In this document: positions 34,101 through 39,675 of the stretch, one piece after another
How positions within the stretch are numbered: position 1 is the first letter of the stretch
Layout of the letters: each line of letters begins with the position of its first letter
Source: Streptomyces albiflavescens
GTDB taxonomy: Bacteria; Actinomycetota; Actinomycetes; Streptomycetales; Streptomycetaceae
DNA length: 64,000 bases
Assembly (NCBI RefSeq): GCF_014645835.1
Contig: NZ_BMMM01000008.1
Span: 1 to 64,000, forward strand
Direction: 5' to 3'
Notes under the pieces: model-generated
The model's database searches: none
Told to the model about the DNA's origin: nothing
The model's input: only the letters and a program-made list of their open reading frames with translations
Program-made: the position numbers and the translations under genes

Positions 34101-34995
34101 CGGTCACCAGCCGCTGAACCAGCTCCGGCGGGCAGGCCTCACCGCCGAAGATCAGCAGCCGGACCTCGTTGAGCGTCTCGGGCTCCCACAGGGCGGCCAG
34201 CGTGGGCACGGTGGAGACGACGGTGATCTCCTGCTCGACCAGCCAGGGCCCGAGGTCCGCGCCGCTGCGGACCTGCGCACGCGGCACCGGCACCAGACAG
34301 GCGCCGTATCGCCAGGCCAGCCACATCTCCTCGCACGAGGCGTCGAAGGCGACGGAGAGCCCGGCCATGACCCGGTCACCGGGCCCGATCGGGTCCTCGG
34401 TCAGGAACAGCTCGGCCTCGGCGTCCACGAACGCGGCGGCGCTGCGGTGACTGACGGCGACGCCCTTGGGCTTGCCCGTGGATCCGGAGGTGAAGATGAT
34501 CCACGCGTCGTGCTCGACACCGGGCCGCGCGGCGGGAGCATCCGACCGGCCGTTGACGGTCAGCTCGTGCCCCGCCCCGACGACCGCGCGCACCTCCGCC
34601 TCGCCGAACACCAGCTCGGCCCGCTCGTCCGGGTCCTCGGCGTCCACCGGCACATAGGCGGCACCCGCGGCCAGTACGGCGAGGATCGCCACGTACAGCG
34701 CGTTGGTGCCGGACGGGACCCGGACTCCGACCCGGTCGCCGAGTCCGACCCCGGCGGCGCTCAGCCGCCGCCGCAGGGCCTCGACCTCGACGGCCAGGGC
34801 ACGGTAGGTGAGACAGCGGTTCCCGTCGTCCAGCGCGGGCTCGTCGGGGTACGCCCGGACGGAGGCGTCGAAGATGTCGGCAAGGGTGCGGGGCGAGGCG
34901 GCGGAGGAGGCGGAGAAGCGTGCGGGATCACCGAACTCCGCGCGCACCTCCTCGTCGAACAGCGCGAGTGCGGGGCCTTGCTCGAGGGCTGCCAT
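31120..34995 (-). CDS. Pls-like single-module homopoly(amino acid) synthetase (A-T-six-TM-three tandem domains)
   Basis: A 1291-residue membrane NRPS. The adenylation domain (about 38-500) has A3 FTSGSTGKPKG (168-178), NTYGPTEATVV (305-315) and the A10 Lys in TSGKVDRNAL (K494). The thiolation site is IGGSSL with Ser549 as the phosphopantetheine carrier. The C-terminal 690 residues match the NRPS terminal domain of Pls/PosA proteins: hydrophobic pairs at about 607-630 and 645-662, 845-868 and 878-908, 1083-1106 and 1110-1137, separating three soluble domains with hexapeptide-repeat character. Poly-epsilon-lysine synthetase (1319 residues) has this architecture. Hand alignment with GrsA gives pocket residues D218, A219, E222, S261, I282, G284, T306, V314, V315, K494, where Glu at the third position suits a basic substrate such as Lys. 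No condensation domain of the usual kind is present. GAGGA precedes ATG 34995. Confidence 0.9.
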   Translation of the reverse strand: MAALEQGPALALFDEEVRAEFGDPARFSASSAASPRTLADIFDASVRAYPDEPALDDGNRCLTYRALAVEVEALRRRLSAAGVGLGDRVGVRVPSGTNALYVAILAVLAAGAAYVPVDAEDPDERAELVFGEAEVRAVVGAGHELTVNGRSDAPAARPGVEHDAWIIFTSGSTGKPKGVAVSHRSAAAFVDAEAELFLTEDPIGPGDRVMAGLSVAFDASCEEMWLAWRYGACLVPVPRAQVRSGADLGPWLVEQEITVVSTVPTLAALWEPETLNEVRLLIFGGEACPPELVQRLVTEGREVWNTYGPTEATVVACASLMTGEEPIRIGLPLNGWELAVVDEAGEPVAMGDSGQLVIGGVGLARYLDAEKDAEKYAPLESLGWERAYRSGDLVKAEPEGLIFLGRADEQIKLGGRRIELGEVDAALQALPGVAGAAAAVRTARSGNQLLVGYVVTQDGWDQATAVEKLRAELPAALVPLLAPVEDLPTRTSGKVDRNALPWPLEGLETGGTKEQLYGTEAWLAEQWSEVLGIPVAGASDDFFAIGGSSLAAAQLTTRLRTRYPSAAVLDIYQQPVLRKLARHLEKSAQDDGAERIVAPVPLRTKATQLLLLIPLFTLLGLRWTVALAALGNVLHWFGPYPWAPSASWWLVAAGALVFFSPPGRLAIAAGGARLLLRGVKAGRYPRGGSVHLRLWTAERLAEFSGATSLTGSWLERYARALGGKVGSDVDLHSLPPVTGMLKLGRGAAVESEVDLSGHWLDGDRLEIGPVKVGAHAVVGTRSLLFPGARVGKRAEVAPGSAVAGHIPTGQRWAGAPAVKLGKAKRAWPKERPQRGTYWRAMYGATGFALTALPLLAGVAALLVARVFVSADAGLGTALRGAAVALVPATLTFGLAYALLLLIAVRLLSLGLREGTHPTHSRIGWQAWTVTQLMDRSRETLFPLYAGLITPVWLRLLGMKIGRGAEISTVLALPSLTTVGEGAFLADDTLTAPYELGGGWMRIGRAEIGRRAFLGNSGMTAPGRSVPDGGLVGVLSATPKKAKKGSSYLGLPPVKLPRSTQDGDQSRTYDPPAHLLWARGLVELCRIVPVFCSAALAVLTMAALSALGAWAWALSGVVLLAVGALACLVSIVAKWLLVGRHRSGEHPLWSGFVWRNELADTFVEVVAVPWLAGSVPGTPLMTAWLRGLGARIGRGTWVESYWLPETDLVTLEDAATVNRGCVLQTHLFHDRILRTDNVILREGATLGPGGIVLPGSTVGARSTLGPASLVMAAESVPDDTRWLGNPIEAWRS

Positions 34996-35105
34996 CGGGT
35001 CCTCACGTGTTGTTTCCCGGAGCGTCCGGGGCGCTGGTGGGCCCGCAGGTATGCCTGGGGATATTCCGGTCCAGCTCCAAACAAGCGTGAAATTTTAGTA
35101 CGACG

Positions 35106-35132
35106 CTAGTCGCGGACCTGGTCGTCAGCCAT
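35106..35132 (-). CDS. Possible 8-residue leader peptide upstream of the synthetase
   Basis: An ATG with GGAGGTCTCCTCGC upstream encodes MADDQVRD and stops, 111 bp before the synthetase start. The good ribosome site is the main support. It has no run of Lys codons, so classical attenuation by lysyl-tRNA is not suggested. It could equally be chance. Confidence 0.25.
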   Translation of the reverse strand: MADDQVRD

Positions 35133-35154
35133 GCGAGGAGACCTCCCGGGGCAC

Positions 35155-35171
35155 CGGAACTGCCAGTTCCG
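35155..35171. promoter_or_regulatory. Perfect 17-bp dyad upstream of the synthetase
   Basis: CGGAACTG-C-CAGTTCCG is an exact 8+1+8 palindrome, 23 bp upstream of the leader ATG and 160 bp upstream of the synthetase. It looks like a dimeric repressor or activator site; the cognate protein is unknown. Confidence 0.5.
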
Positions 35172-35188
35172 CAGTCGTGACGGTGCTC

Positions 35189-35206
35189 TGACATGGGGAT
35201 ATGTCA
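35189..35206. promoter_or_regulatory. TGACAT-N6-ATGTCA dyad upstream of the synthetase
   Basis: A 6+6+6 inverted repeat (TGACAT ggggat ATGTCA) 18 bp beyond the 17-bp dyad. Alone it is weak evidence; its closeness to another dyad in front of a secondary-metabolite-type gene makes a regulatory role plausible. Confidence 0.35.
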
Positions 35207-35316
35207 TCCTGACGAGATCTGCCCCACATCTGCCCGTAACACCCCGAACACGGCGAGCGAGGGGCCGGCCGACACCATGCGCGGGGGCGAAAGACAGGCA
35301 AGGGGCCGAAAGGCGC

Positions 35317-35360
35317 AACGAGCGAGGACCACGACCTGGTGGTCGCGGCCCTCGCTCGTT
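35317..35360 (-). terminator. Terminator of tRNA-Leu
   Basis: aacgagcgagg (35317-35327) pairs with cctcgctcgtt (35350-35360), and an inner stem gaccac/gtggtc extends the structure. It begins 6 bp downstream of the tRNA on the minus strand. Confidence 0.8.
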
Positions 35361-35366
35361 CGATGT

Positions 35367-35450
35367 GTCCGAGGGGGGACTTGAACCCCCACGCCCGATA
35401 AAGGGCACTAGCACCTCAAGCTAGCGCGTCTGCCATTCCGCCACCCGGAC
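35367..35450 (-). tRNA. tRNA-Leu (anticodon GAG)
   Basis: This 84-nt class II tRNA has a 7-bp acceptor stem (gtccggg with ctcggac, one G-T pair), a D arm with ggcagac, the anticodon arm ctagc-ttgaggt-gctag giving GAG, a long variable arm (tgccctttatcgggcg) and the T arm gggggttcaagtcccc. CCA is not encoded. No duplicated 3' end, integrase or island signature adjoins it, so it is not visibly used as an attachment site. Confidence 0.95.
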
Positions 35451-35639
35451 AAGGTGTCTGTCGCGCGGGTTTCCCTCGCGGCGACAGAGGAAACATTACC
35501 AGGCTTTCGAGGGCTCCTGATCACGCCCTGTTCCCGCGTGAACGGCGTGTGACGGGCCGGGACCGGCCTTGGGGAGGGGAAGGGGTCGGAGAGAGGATGA
35601 GGGGGACGACCACCAGCAGTGACAGTGGGAGGAAGCAGC

Positions 35640-36965
35640 GTGAGCGAGTCGAACACGGCCAGGAGCGTCTCTGGCGAGGACGAGGTCGTGGACCTCTGTC
35701 GCGAGCTGATCCAGATCGACACCAGCAACTACGGGGACCACTCCGGGCCCGGCGAGCGCAGGGCCGCGGAGTACGTGGCCGAGAAGCTCGCCGAGGTGGG
35801 GCTCGAACCGCAGATCTTCGAGTCGCACCGGGGCCGCGCCTCCACCGTGGCCCGTATCGAGGGCGAGAACCCCTCGCGGCCCGCACTGCTCATCCACGGT
35901 CACACCGACGTCGTACCGGCGAACGCGCTGGACTGGACCCACCACCCCTTCTCCGGCGAGATCGCGGACGGCATGGTGTGGGGCCGCGGCGCGGTCGACA
36001 TGAAGGACATGGACGCCATGACGCTGGCGGTCGTACGGGACCGGCTGCGCAGTGGCAGGAAGCCCCCGCGCGACATCGTCCTGGCCTTCCTCGCGGACGA
36101 GGAGGCGGGCGGCACATGGGGTGCGCGGCACCTGGTCGACAACCACCCGGACCTCTTCGAGGGCGTCACGGAGGCGATCGGCGAGGTCGGCGGGTTCTCC
36201 TTCACGGTCAACGAGAAGCTGCGGCTGTATCTCGTCGAGACCGCCCAGAAGGGCATGCACTGGATGAAGCTGACCGTGGACGGCACCGCCGGTCACGGGT
36301 CGATGATCCACAAGGACAACGCGATCACCGAGCTCTCCGAGGCCGTCGGGCGGCTCGGCCGGCACAAGTTCCCGGTGCGCGTCACCAAGACGCTGCGGCA
36401 CTTCCTCGACGAACTCGGCGACGCGCTCGGCACCGAACTCGACCCGGAGAACATGGACGAGACGCTCGCGAAACTCGGCGGCATTGCCAAGCTCATCGGC
36501 GCCTCGCTGCAGAACACCGCCAATCCGACCCAGCTGGGTGCCGGGTACAAGGTCAATGTGATTCCCGGGCAGGCCACCGCGCATGTCGACGCGCGTTATC
36601 TGCCGGGGTACGAGGAGGAATTCCTCGACGACCTGGACCGGATTCTCGGCCCGCGCGTGAAGCGTGAGGACGTGCACGCGGACAAGGCGCTGGAGACCAG
36701 CTTCGACGGCGCCCTCGTCGACGCGATGCAGAAAGCGCTGTCCGCCGAGGACCCGATCGCGCGTGCCGTGCCCTACATGCTCTCGGCCGGCACCGACGCC
36801 AAGTCCTTCGCGGACCTCGGCATCCGCTGCTTCGGTTTCGCCCCGCTGAAGCTGCCGCCGGAGCTGGACTTCGCGGGCATGTTCCACGGCGTCGACGAGC
36901 GGGTGCCGGTGGATGCGCTGAAGTTCGGCGTACGCGTGCTCGACCGCTTCATCGACGCGTCCTGA
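35640..36965 (+). CDS. M20/M25/M40 family metallo-hydrolase
   Basis: A 441-residue di-zinc peptidase/deacylase. Metal ligands are visible in LLIHGHTDVVPA (His, near 85), WGRGAVDMKDMD (bridging Asp, near 117), FLADEEAGG (catalytic Glu pair, near 151) and, C-terminally, FAGMFHGVDERVP (His near 420). The dimerisation domain includes GTAGHGSMIHKDNAI near 215. GTG 35640 follows GGGAGGAAG at good spacing. It is a cytoplasmic aminoacylase or carboxypeptidase-like enzyme of unknown substrate; some Streptomyces annotations call it a dipeptidase. The final codons tcatcgacgcgtcctga are duplicated 28 bp downstream of themselves, past the stop. Confidence 0.9.
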   Translation: MSESNTARSVSGEDEVVDLCRELIQIDTSNYGDHSGPGERRAAEYVAEKLAEVGLEPQIFESHRGRASTVARIEGENPSRPALLIHGHTDVVPANALDWTHHPFSGEIADGMVWGRGAVDMKDMDAMTLAVVRDRLRSGRKPPRDIVLAFLADEEAGGTWGARHLVDNHPDLFEGVTEAIGEVGGFSFTVNEKLRLYLVETAQKGMHWMKLTVDGTAGHGSMIHKDNAITELSEAVGRLGRHKFPVRVTKTLRHFLDELGDALGTELDPENMDETLAKLGGIAKLIGASLQNTANPTQLGAGYKVNVIPGQATAHVDARYLPGYEEEFLDDLDRILGPRVKREDVHADKALETSFDGALVDAMQKALSAEDPIARAVPYMLSAGTDAKSFADLGIRCFGFAPLKLPPELDFAGMFHGVDERVPVDALKFGVRVLDRFIDAS

Positions 36966-37014
36966 GGCGTCCTGATTCATCGACGCGTCCTGAATCGTCC
37001 GTCGGGCGTCCTGA
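36949..37014. repeat. 28-bp-spaced duplication of a gene's 3' end
   Basis: tcatcgacgcgtcctga occurs at 36949-36965 (the last codons and stop of the M20 gene) and again at 36977-36993, a 28-bp period. The shorter gcgtcctga also recurs at 36967 and 37006. The spacing equals that of the arrays at 14701 and 45162. The rest of the gap to chpH presumably holds the chpH promoter, where I could not place a -10/-35 pair with confidence. Confidence 0.7.
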
Positions 37015-37171
37015 ATTCGCCCACTGAAACGAAACTTCAGTATTCGCCAGCCTGTGCGGACCCGACTGAGAAGAGTGAATGCGACCATAAGCTCGTAGCT
37101 CTACTACTCCTTCCTCGTTACAGGTGTCGTGATCCGCTGCTTGGGATCGCATGTGCCAACAAGGAGGAATA

Positions 37172-37405
37172 ATGATCAAGAAGGTCGTCGCCGCTGTGGC
37201 CGCCACTGGTGGTCTGGTTCTCGCGGGTGCGGGCCTGGCCGTCGCCGACTCGGGTGCCCAGGGTGCCGCCGTGCACTCCCCGGGTGTCGTGTCCGGCAAT
37301 GTCATCCAGGTGCCCGTTCACGTCCCGGTGAACGTCTGCGGCAACACGGTCTCCGTGATCGGGCTGCTGAACCCCGCCTTCGGCAACACCTGCATCAACA
37401 AGTGA
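37172..37405 (+). CDS. chpH: Short chaplin
   Basis: A 77-residue secreted amyloid-forming surfactant of aerial hyphae. The signal peptide spans about residues 1-25 (MIKKVVAAVAATGGLVLAGA, then GLAVADS). The mature part is one chaplin domain: SGNVIQVPVHVPVNVCGNTV, then SVIGLLNPAFGNTC, with the two conserved Cys that form a disulfide. AAGGAGG precedes ATG 37172 perfectly. With the adjacent long chaplin this reproduces the chpH-chpC order of S. coelicolor. Chaplins polymerise at the air-water interface and coat hyphae and spores. Developmental control (BldN type) is known in the family; I could not identify the promoter elements by eye. Confidence 0.95.
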   Translation: MIKKVVAAVAATGGLVLAGAGLAVADSGAQGAAVHSPGVVSGNVIQVPVHVPVNVCGNTVSVIGLLNPAFGNTCINK

Positions 37406-37437
37406 CGTTGTGCCTCACCCCATGAGGGTCTGAGCCC

Positions 37438-37476
37438 GTCGGCCCCGGAGTGCGCGCCATGCGCTCCGGGGCCGAC
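37438..37476. terminator. Terminator after chpH
   Basis: gtcggccccggag (37438-37450) and ctccggggccgac (37464-37476) form a perfect 13-bp stem with a 13-nt loop, 33 bp after the chpH stop and before chpC. Confidence 0.85.
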
Positions 37477-37554
37477 CGGCTTTCCGCGCACGCACTGGGG
37501 GTGCGTGCGCGTTCCGAACGGTCCAAGACACAGGGCTAAGGCAGGGATACAGCT

Positions 37555-38382
37555 ATGCGACAGGTCACCCGCAAGGGCCTGATGACCGTGGCGGCCGCGA
37601 CCGGCGTACTCGCCGCGACGGGCGGCTACGCACACGCCGACTCGGGTGCGAACGGCTCCGGTTCGGACTCGCCCGGCGTGCTGTCGGGCAACACGGTGCA
37701 GGCGCCGGTGCACGCGCCGGTCAATGTCTGCGGCAACACCGTGAACGTCGTCGGGGTGCTCAACCCGGCGATGGGCAACACGTGCGTCAACCATGGCGGC
37801 GGCAGCGGTTCGTCCGGGGGTGGCTACGGCGACTCGGGCTCCCACTCCGGCGGCGGCTCCCAGGCCGGCGGTCACACCGGCGGCTCGCCGGGCGTGGGCT
37901 CCGGCAACCATGTGCAGGTGCCGATCGACGCACCGGTCAACGTCTGCGGCAACAGCGTCAACGTGATCGGCATCGGCAACGCGGCGGCGGGCAACGACTG
38001 TGCCAACGGGACGGGCGGCGGTCACTCCACCACTCCGCCCGGCGGCGGTCACGAGACGCCGCCTCCGGGGCACCCCGGCCACCCGGGACACCCCGGCCAC
38101 CCGGGACACCCGGGACACCCGGGACACCCGGGCGAGCCTGGTGAGCCGAGCCGGCCGGGCACTCCCGGACACCCGGGCCAGCCGTCCCACCCCGGAGGCG
38201 GTACGCCGGGCGGCTCCTCGCACGCCAACCACCCGGGGGCGCAGTCCGTCGCCCAGCCCCAGGGCACCGCGCAGCTCGCCCACACCGGCAGTGACCTGCC
38301 GCTCGGTGTGGTCGTGCCCGTCGGCGCCGGCGCGCTGCTGGCGGGTGCCGTGCTCTACCGCAAGGCACGATCGGCGGCGTAG
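37555..38382 (+). CDS. chpC: Long cell-wall-anchored chaplin
   Basis: A 275-residue long chaplin. Signal peptide about 1-28; two chaplin domains at about 42-79 and 114-151, each with paired Cys (NVCGNTVNVVG...GNTC and NVCGNSVNVIG...GNDC); a Gly/Ser linker; a collagen-like tract of GHP repeats at about 172-192 followed by Pro/Gly/Ser-rich stalk; the sortase motif LAHTG at 241-245; a hydrophobic helix; and the positive tail YRKARSAA. Sortase E enzymes anchor such proteins covalently so that short chaplins can assemble on them. In Gram-positive wall proteins the Pro-rich stalk crosses the peptidoglycan. The GHP DNA (about 38071-38135) is a near-perfect short tandem repeat and may vary in length between strains. 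Confidence 0.94.
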   Translation: MRQVTRKGLMTVAAATGVLAATGGYAHADSGANGSGSDSPGVLSGNTVQAPVHAPVNVCGNTVNVVGVLNPAMGNTCVNHGGGSGSSGGGYGDSGSHSGGGSQAGGHTGGSPGVGSGNHVQVPIDAPVNVCGNSVNVIGIGNAAAGNDCANGTGGGHSTTPPGGGHETPPPGHPGHPGHPGHPGHPGHPGHPGEPGEPSRPGTPGHPGQPSHPGGGTPGGSSHANHPGAQSVAQPQGTAQLAHTGSDLPLGVVVPVGAGALLAGAVLYRKARSAA

Positions 38383-38433
38383 AGCGGTACAAACCTGATG
38401 ACAACGCCACGAACTTCCCCGGTGGCGTGGAGA

Positions 38434-38469
38434 ACGGAGCGGGCCCCGCGAGTGCGGGGCCCGCTCCGT
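38434..38469. terminator. Bidirectional terminator between chpC and the DUF5703 gene
   Basis: acggagcgggccccgc (38434-38449) and gcggggcccgctccgt (38454-38469) form a perfect 16-bp stem with a GAGT loop in the convergent gap. Confidence 0.88.
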
Positions 38470-38485
38470 ATTCAGTCGCCTTCCG

Positions 38486-38674
38486 TCACCACGTGGCGCG
38501 CACCTGGCGGATGATCCGCCGGCGCAACCGCACCTTGCGGCTGCCATCGCGCAGCAGGCTCAGGCGGTCCAACTCCCAGTGTCCGTACTCGGCATGGTCC
38601 GTCAGCAGGCGCGTCGTTTCCTTGCGGGAGACCCCGCGCGGTACGTACACGTCGACAAATTCGTATTCCGGCAT
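38486..38674 (-). CDS. DUF5703 family small protein
   Basis: A 62-residue basic protein, MPEYEFVDVYVPRGVSRKET at the start and RKVRLRRRIIRQVRATW at the end, conserved in Streptomyces next to the chaplin region. No known catalytic motif. The high Arg content at the C terminus suggests nucleic-acid or membrane-surface contact. It diverges from the acidic protein at 38722, with only 47 bp between the start codons. Confidence 0.75.
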   Translation of the reverse strand: MPEYEFVDVYVPRGVSRKETTRLLTDHAEYGHWELDRLSLLRDGSRKVRLRRRIIRQVRATW

Positions 38675-38708
38675 CGCATCTATTGTGCGGGCAGAGCCCG
38701 TGTACGGA

Positions 38709-38714
38709 TAGCGT
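38709..38714 (+). promoter_or_regulatory. Leaderless -10 element for the acidic protein gene
   Basis: TAGCGT ends 7 nt before ATG 38722 with no ribosome site between, the geometry of a leaderless transcript. Confidence 0.5.
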
Positions 38715-38721
38715 CTGCACT

Positions 38722-39411
38722 ATGTCTGATGCTGTGCAGCCCACCGCTGCCGAGGTACGCGCCGCCGCCGAGGCGGTCAAGACCGCGCTGGACCGCCACC
38801 TGGCCGCGGTCGAGCGCAGGACGGGTGAGGACGACCCGGGCGTCTACGAGGCGTTCAATGAGCTGGCCGCCGCGGCCGAGGCGTACGACGAGCTCCTCTA
38901 CGACCGCTACGACGAGGTCACGCCCTTCGAGATCCCTGGCAGCGACGACACGCTGCCGCCGTACACGGGCCCCGAGGAGCCGAATGCGCTGAGCGTACTG
39001 ATCCGCCGGGACTACGCGGTGGTGGAGCCGCAGCGACTGCTGGCGCAGGCCCAGCGGGTGGAAGCCGTGGAAGAGGACGGTGCCACCGCCACCGCGGGCT
39101 TCGACGCGGCGGCCGGCACCATCCATGGGGCGCTCGGAGTCCTGTTCGGCGAGTTCGAACCGGACGAGATCGCCTCCCGGCACAAGGAGTTCGGCCTGGA
39201 GGAGGGCGACTCCACACTCTGGGTGACCGCCGCGGACGAACCCGCCGAGCCCGGTGAATGGCTGGAGGCCCCCTTCGATGCGATCGACCCGCAACGCGTG
39301 GTCTGCCGCTTCGACGTCAGCGCGGTCTTCGACGACGAGTCGGACGACGACGACTTGGAGGACGATCTCGGCTCCGACGGCGACCTGGAGCCGATGGACG
39401 CGGACCGCTGA
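38722..39411 (+). CDS. Conserved acidic hypothetical protein
   Basis: A 229-residue strongly acidic cytoplasmic protein. The N-terminal half is helical (AAAEAVKTALDRHLAAVERR, and YEAFNELAAAAEAYDELLYD). The C terminus ends in an Asp/Glu tail, FDDESDDDDLEDDLGSDGD. No catalytic motif is visible. The C-terminal acidic tail could bind basic proteins or metal. The leaderless start at 38722 is preferred over an in-frame ATG at 38683. Close homologues are, as far as I recall, confined to Streptomyces relatives and unnamed. Confidence 0.78.
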   Translation: MSDAVQPTAAEVRAAAEAVKTALDRHLAAVERRTGEDDPGVYEAFNELAAAAEAYDELLYDRYDEVTPFEIPGSDDTLPPYTGPEEPNALSVLIRRDYAVVEPQRLLAQAQRVEAVEEDGATATAGFDAAAGTIHGALGVLFGEFEPDEIASRHKEFGLEEGDSTLWVTAADEPAEPGEWLEAPFDAIDPQRVVCRFDVSAVFDDESDDDDLEDDLGSDGDLEPMDADR

Positions 39412-39624
39412 GTTCTACCGCTGTGGCTCGGGCGCGGTGACGCGAGGGGCGCGTAGGCCACCCGCAGCGTCACGGGGTGAGGGGCATGCGGTGCGCGGTA
39501 GCAGCCGTCCCGGCCGTGAGCGATCACGCCGCCGGGACGGCACGCGTCCCACAGCGAGTGAAACCTCGTAAGCGCCGAGCAGCAGCTCACCAGCACGCGG
39601 CCGGGCCCCTCACCCGCCCCCGGT

Positions 39625-39674
39625 CCCCGGAGCCGGGGTGCCCACACAAGCGGTGGTGCACCCCGGCTCCGGGG
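39625..39674. terminator. Terminator after the RecD-like gene
   Basis: ccccggagccggggtgc (39625-39641) and gcaccccggctccgggg (39658-39674) form a perfect 17-bp stem directly beside the minus-strand stop at 39676. The preceding 39412-39624 holds no gene or other feature that I can see. Confidence 0.88.
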
Positions 39675-39675
39675 T

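Larger units (their letters stand above)
34996..35366. promoter_or_regulatory. Long regulatory region upstream of the Pls-like synthetase
   Basis: This 371-bp region holds, reading toward the synthetase: the tRNA terminator (35317-35360), two dyads (35189-35206 and 35155-35171), a possible 8-codon leader ORF (35106-35132), a locally AT-rich stretch (aaattttagtacg, 35090-35102) that may be part of the promoter, and a small hairpin cccgga-gcg-tccggg (35016-35030) just before the ribosome site. No other gene is visible. Confidence 0.55.

Noticed and set aside
29663..34995. Conventional multi-module NRPS cluster
   Set aside because: There is one A-T module, no condensation or thioesterase domain of the usual type and no tailoring genes; the architecture is Pls-like instead.
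31312..35109. 1265-codon open frame antisense to the Pls-like synthetase
   Set aside because: Same shadow effect; the product is Arg/Gln/His/Gly-rich and shows no domain, while the sense frame has every NRPS motif.
35367..35450. tRNA-Leu as an integration site for a genomic island
   Set aside because: No integrase, no direct repeat of the tRNA 3' end and no composition shift were seen on either side.
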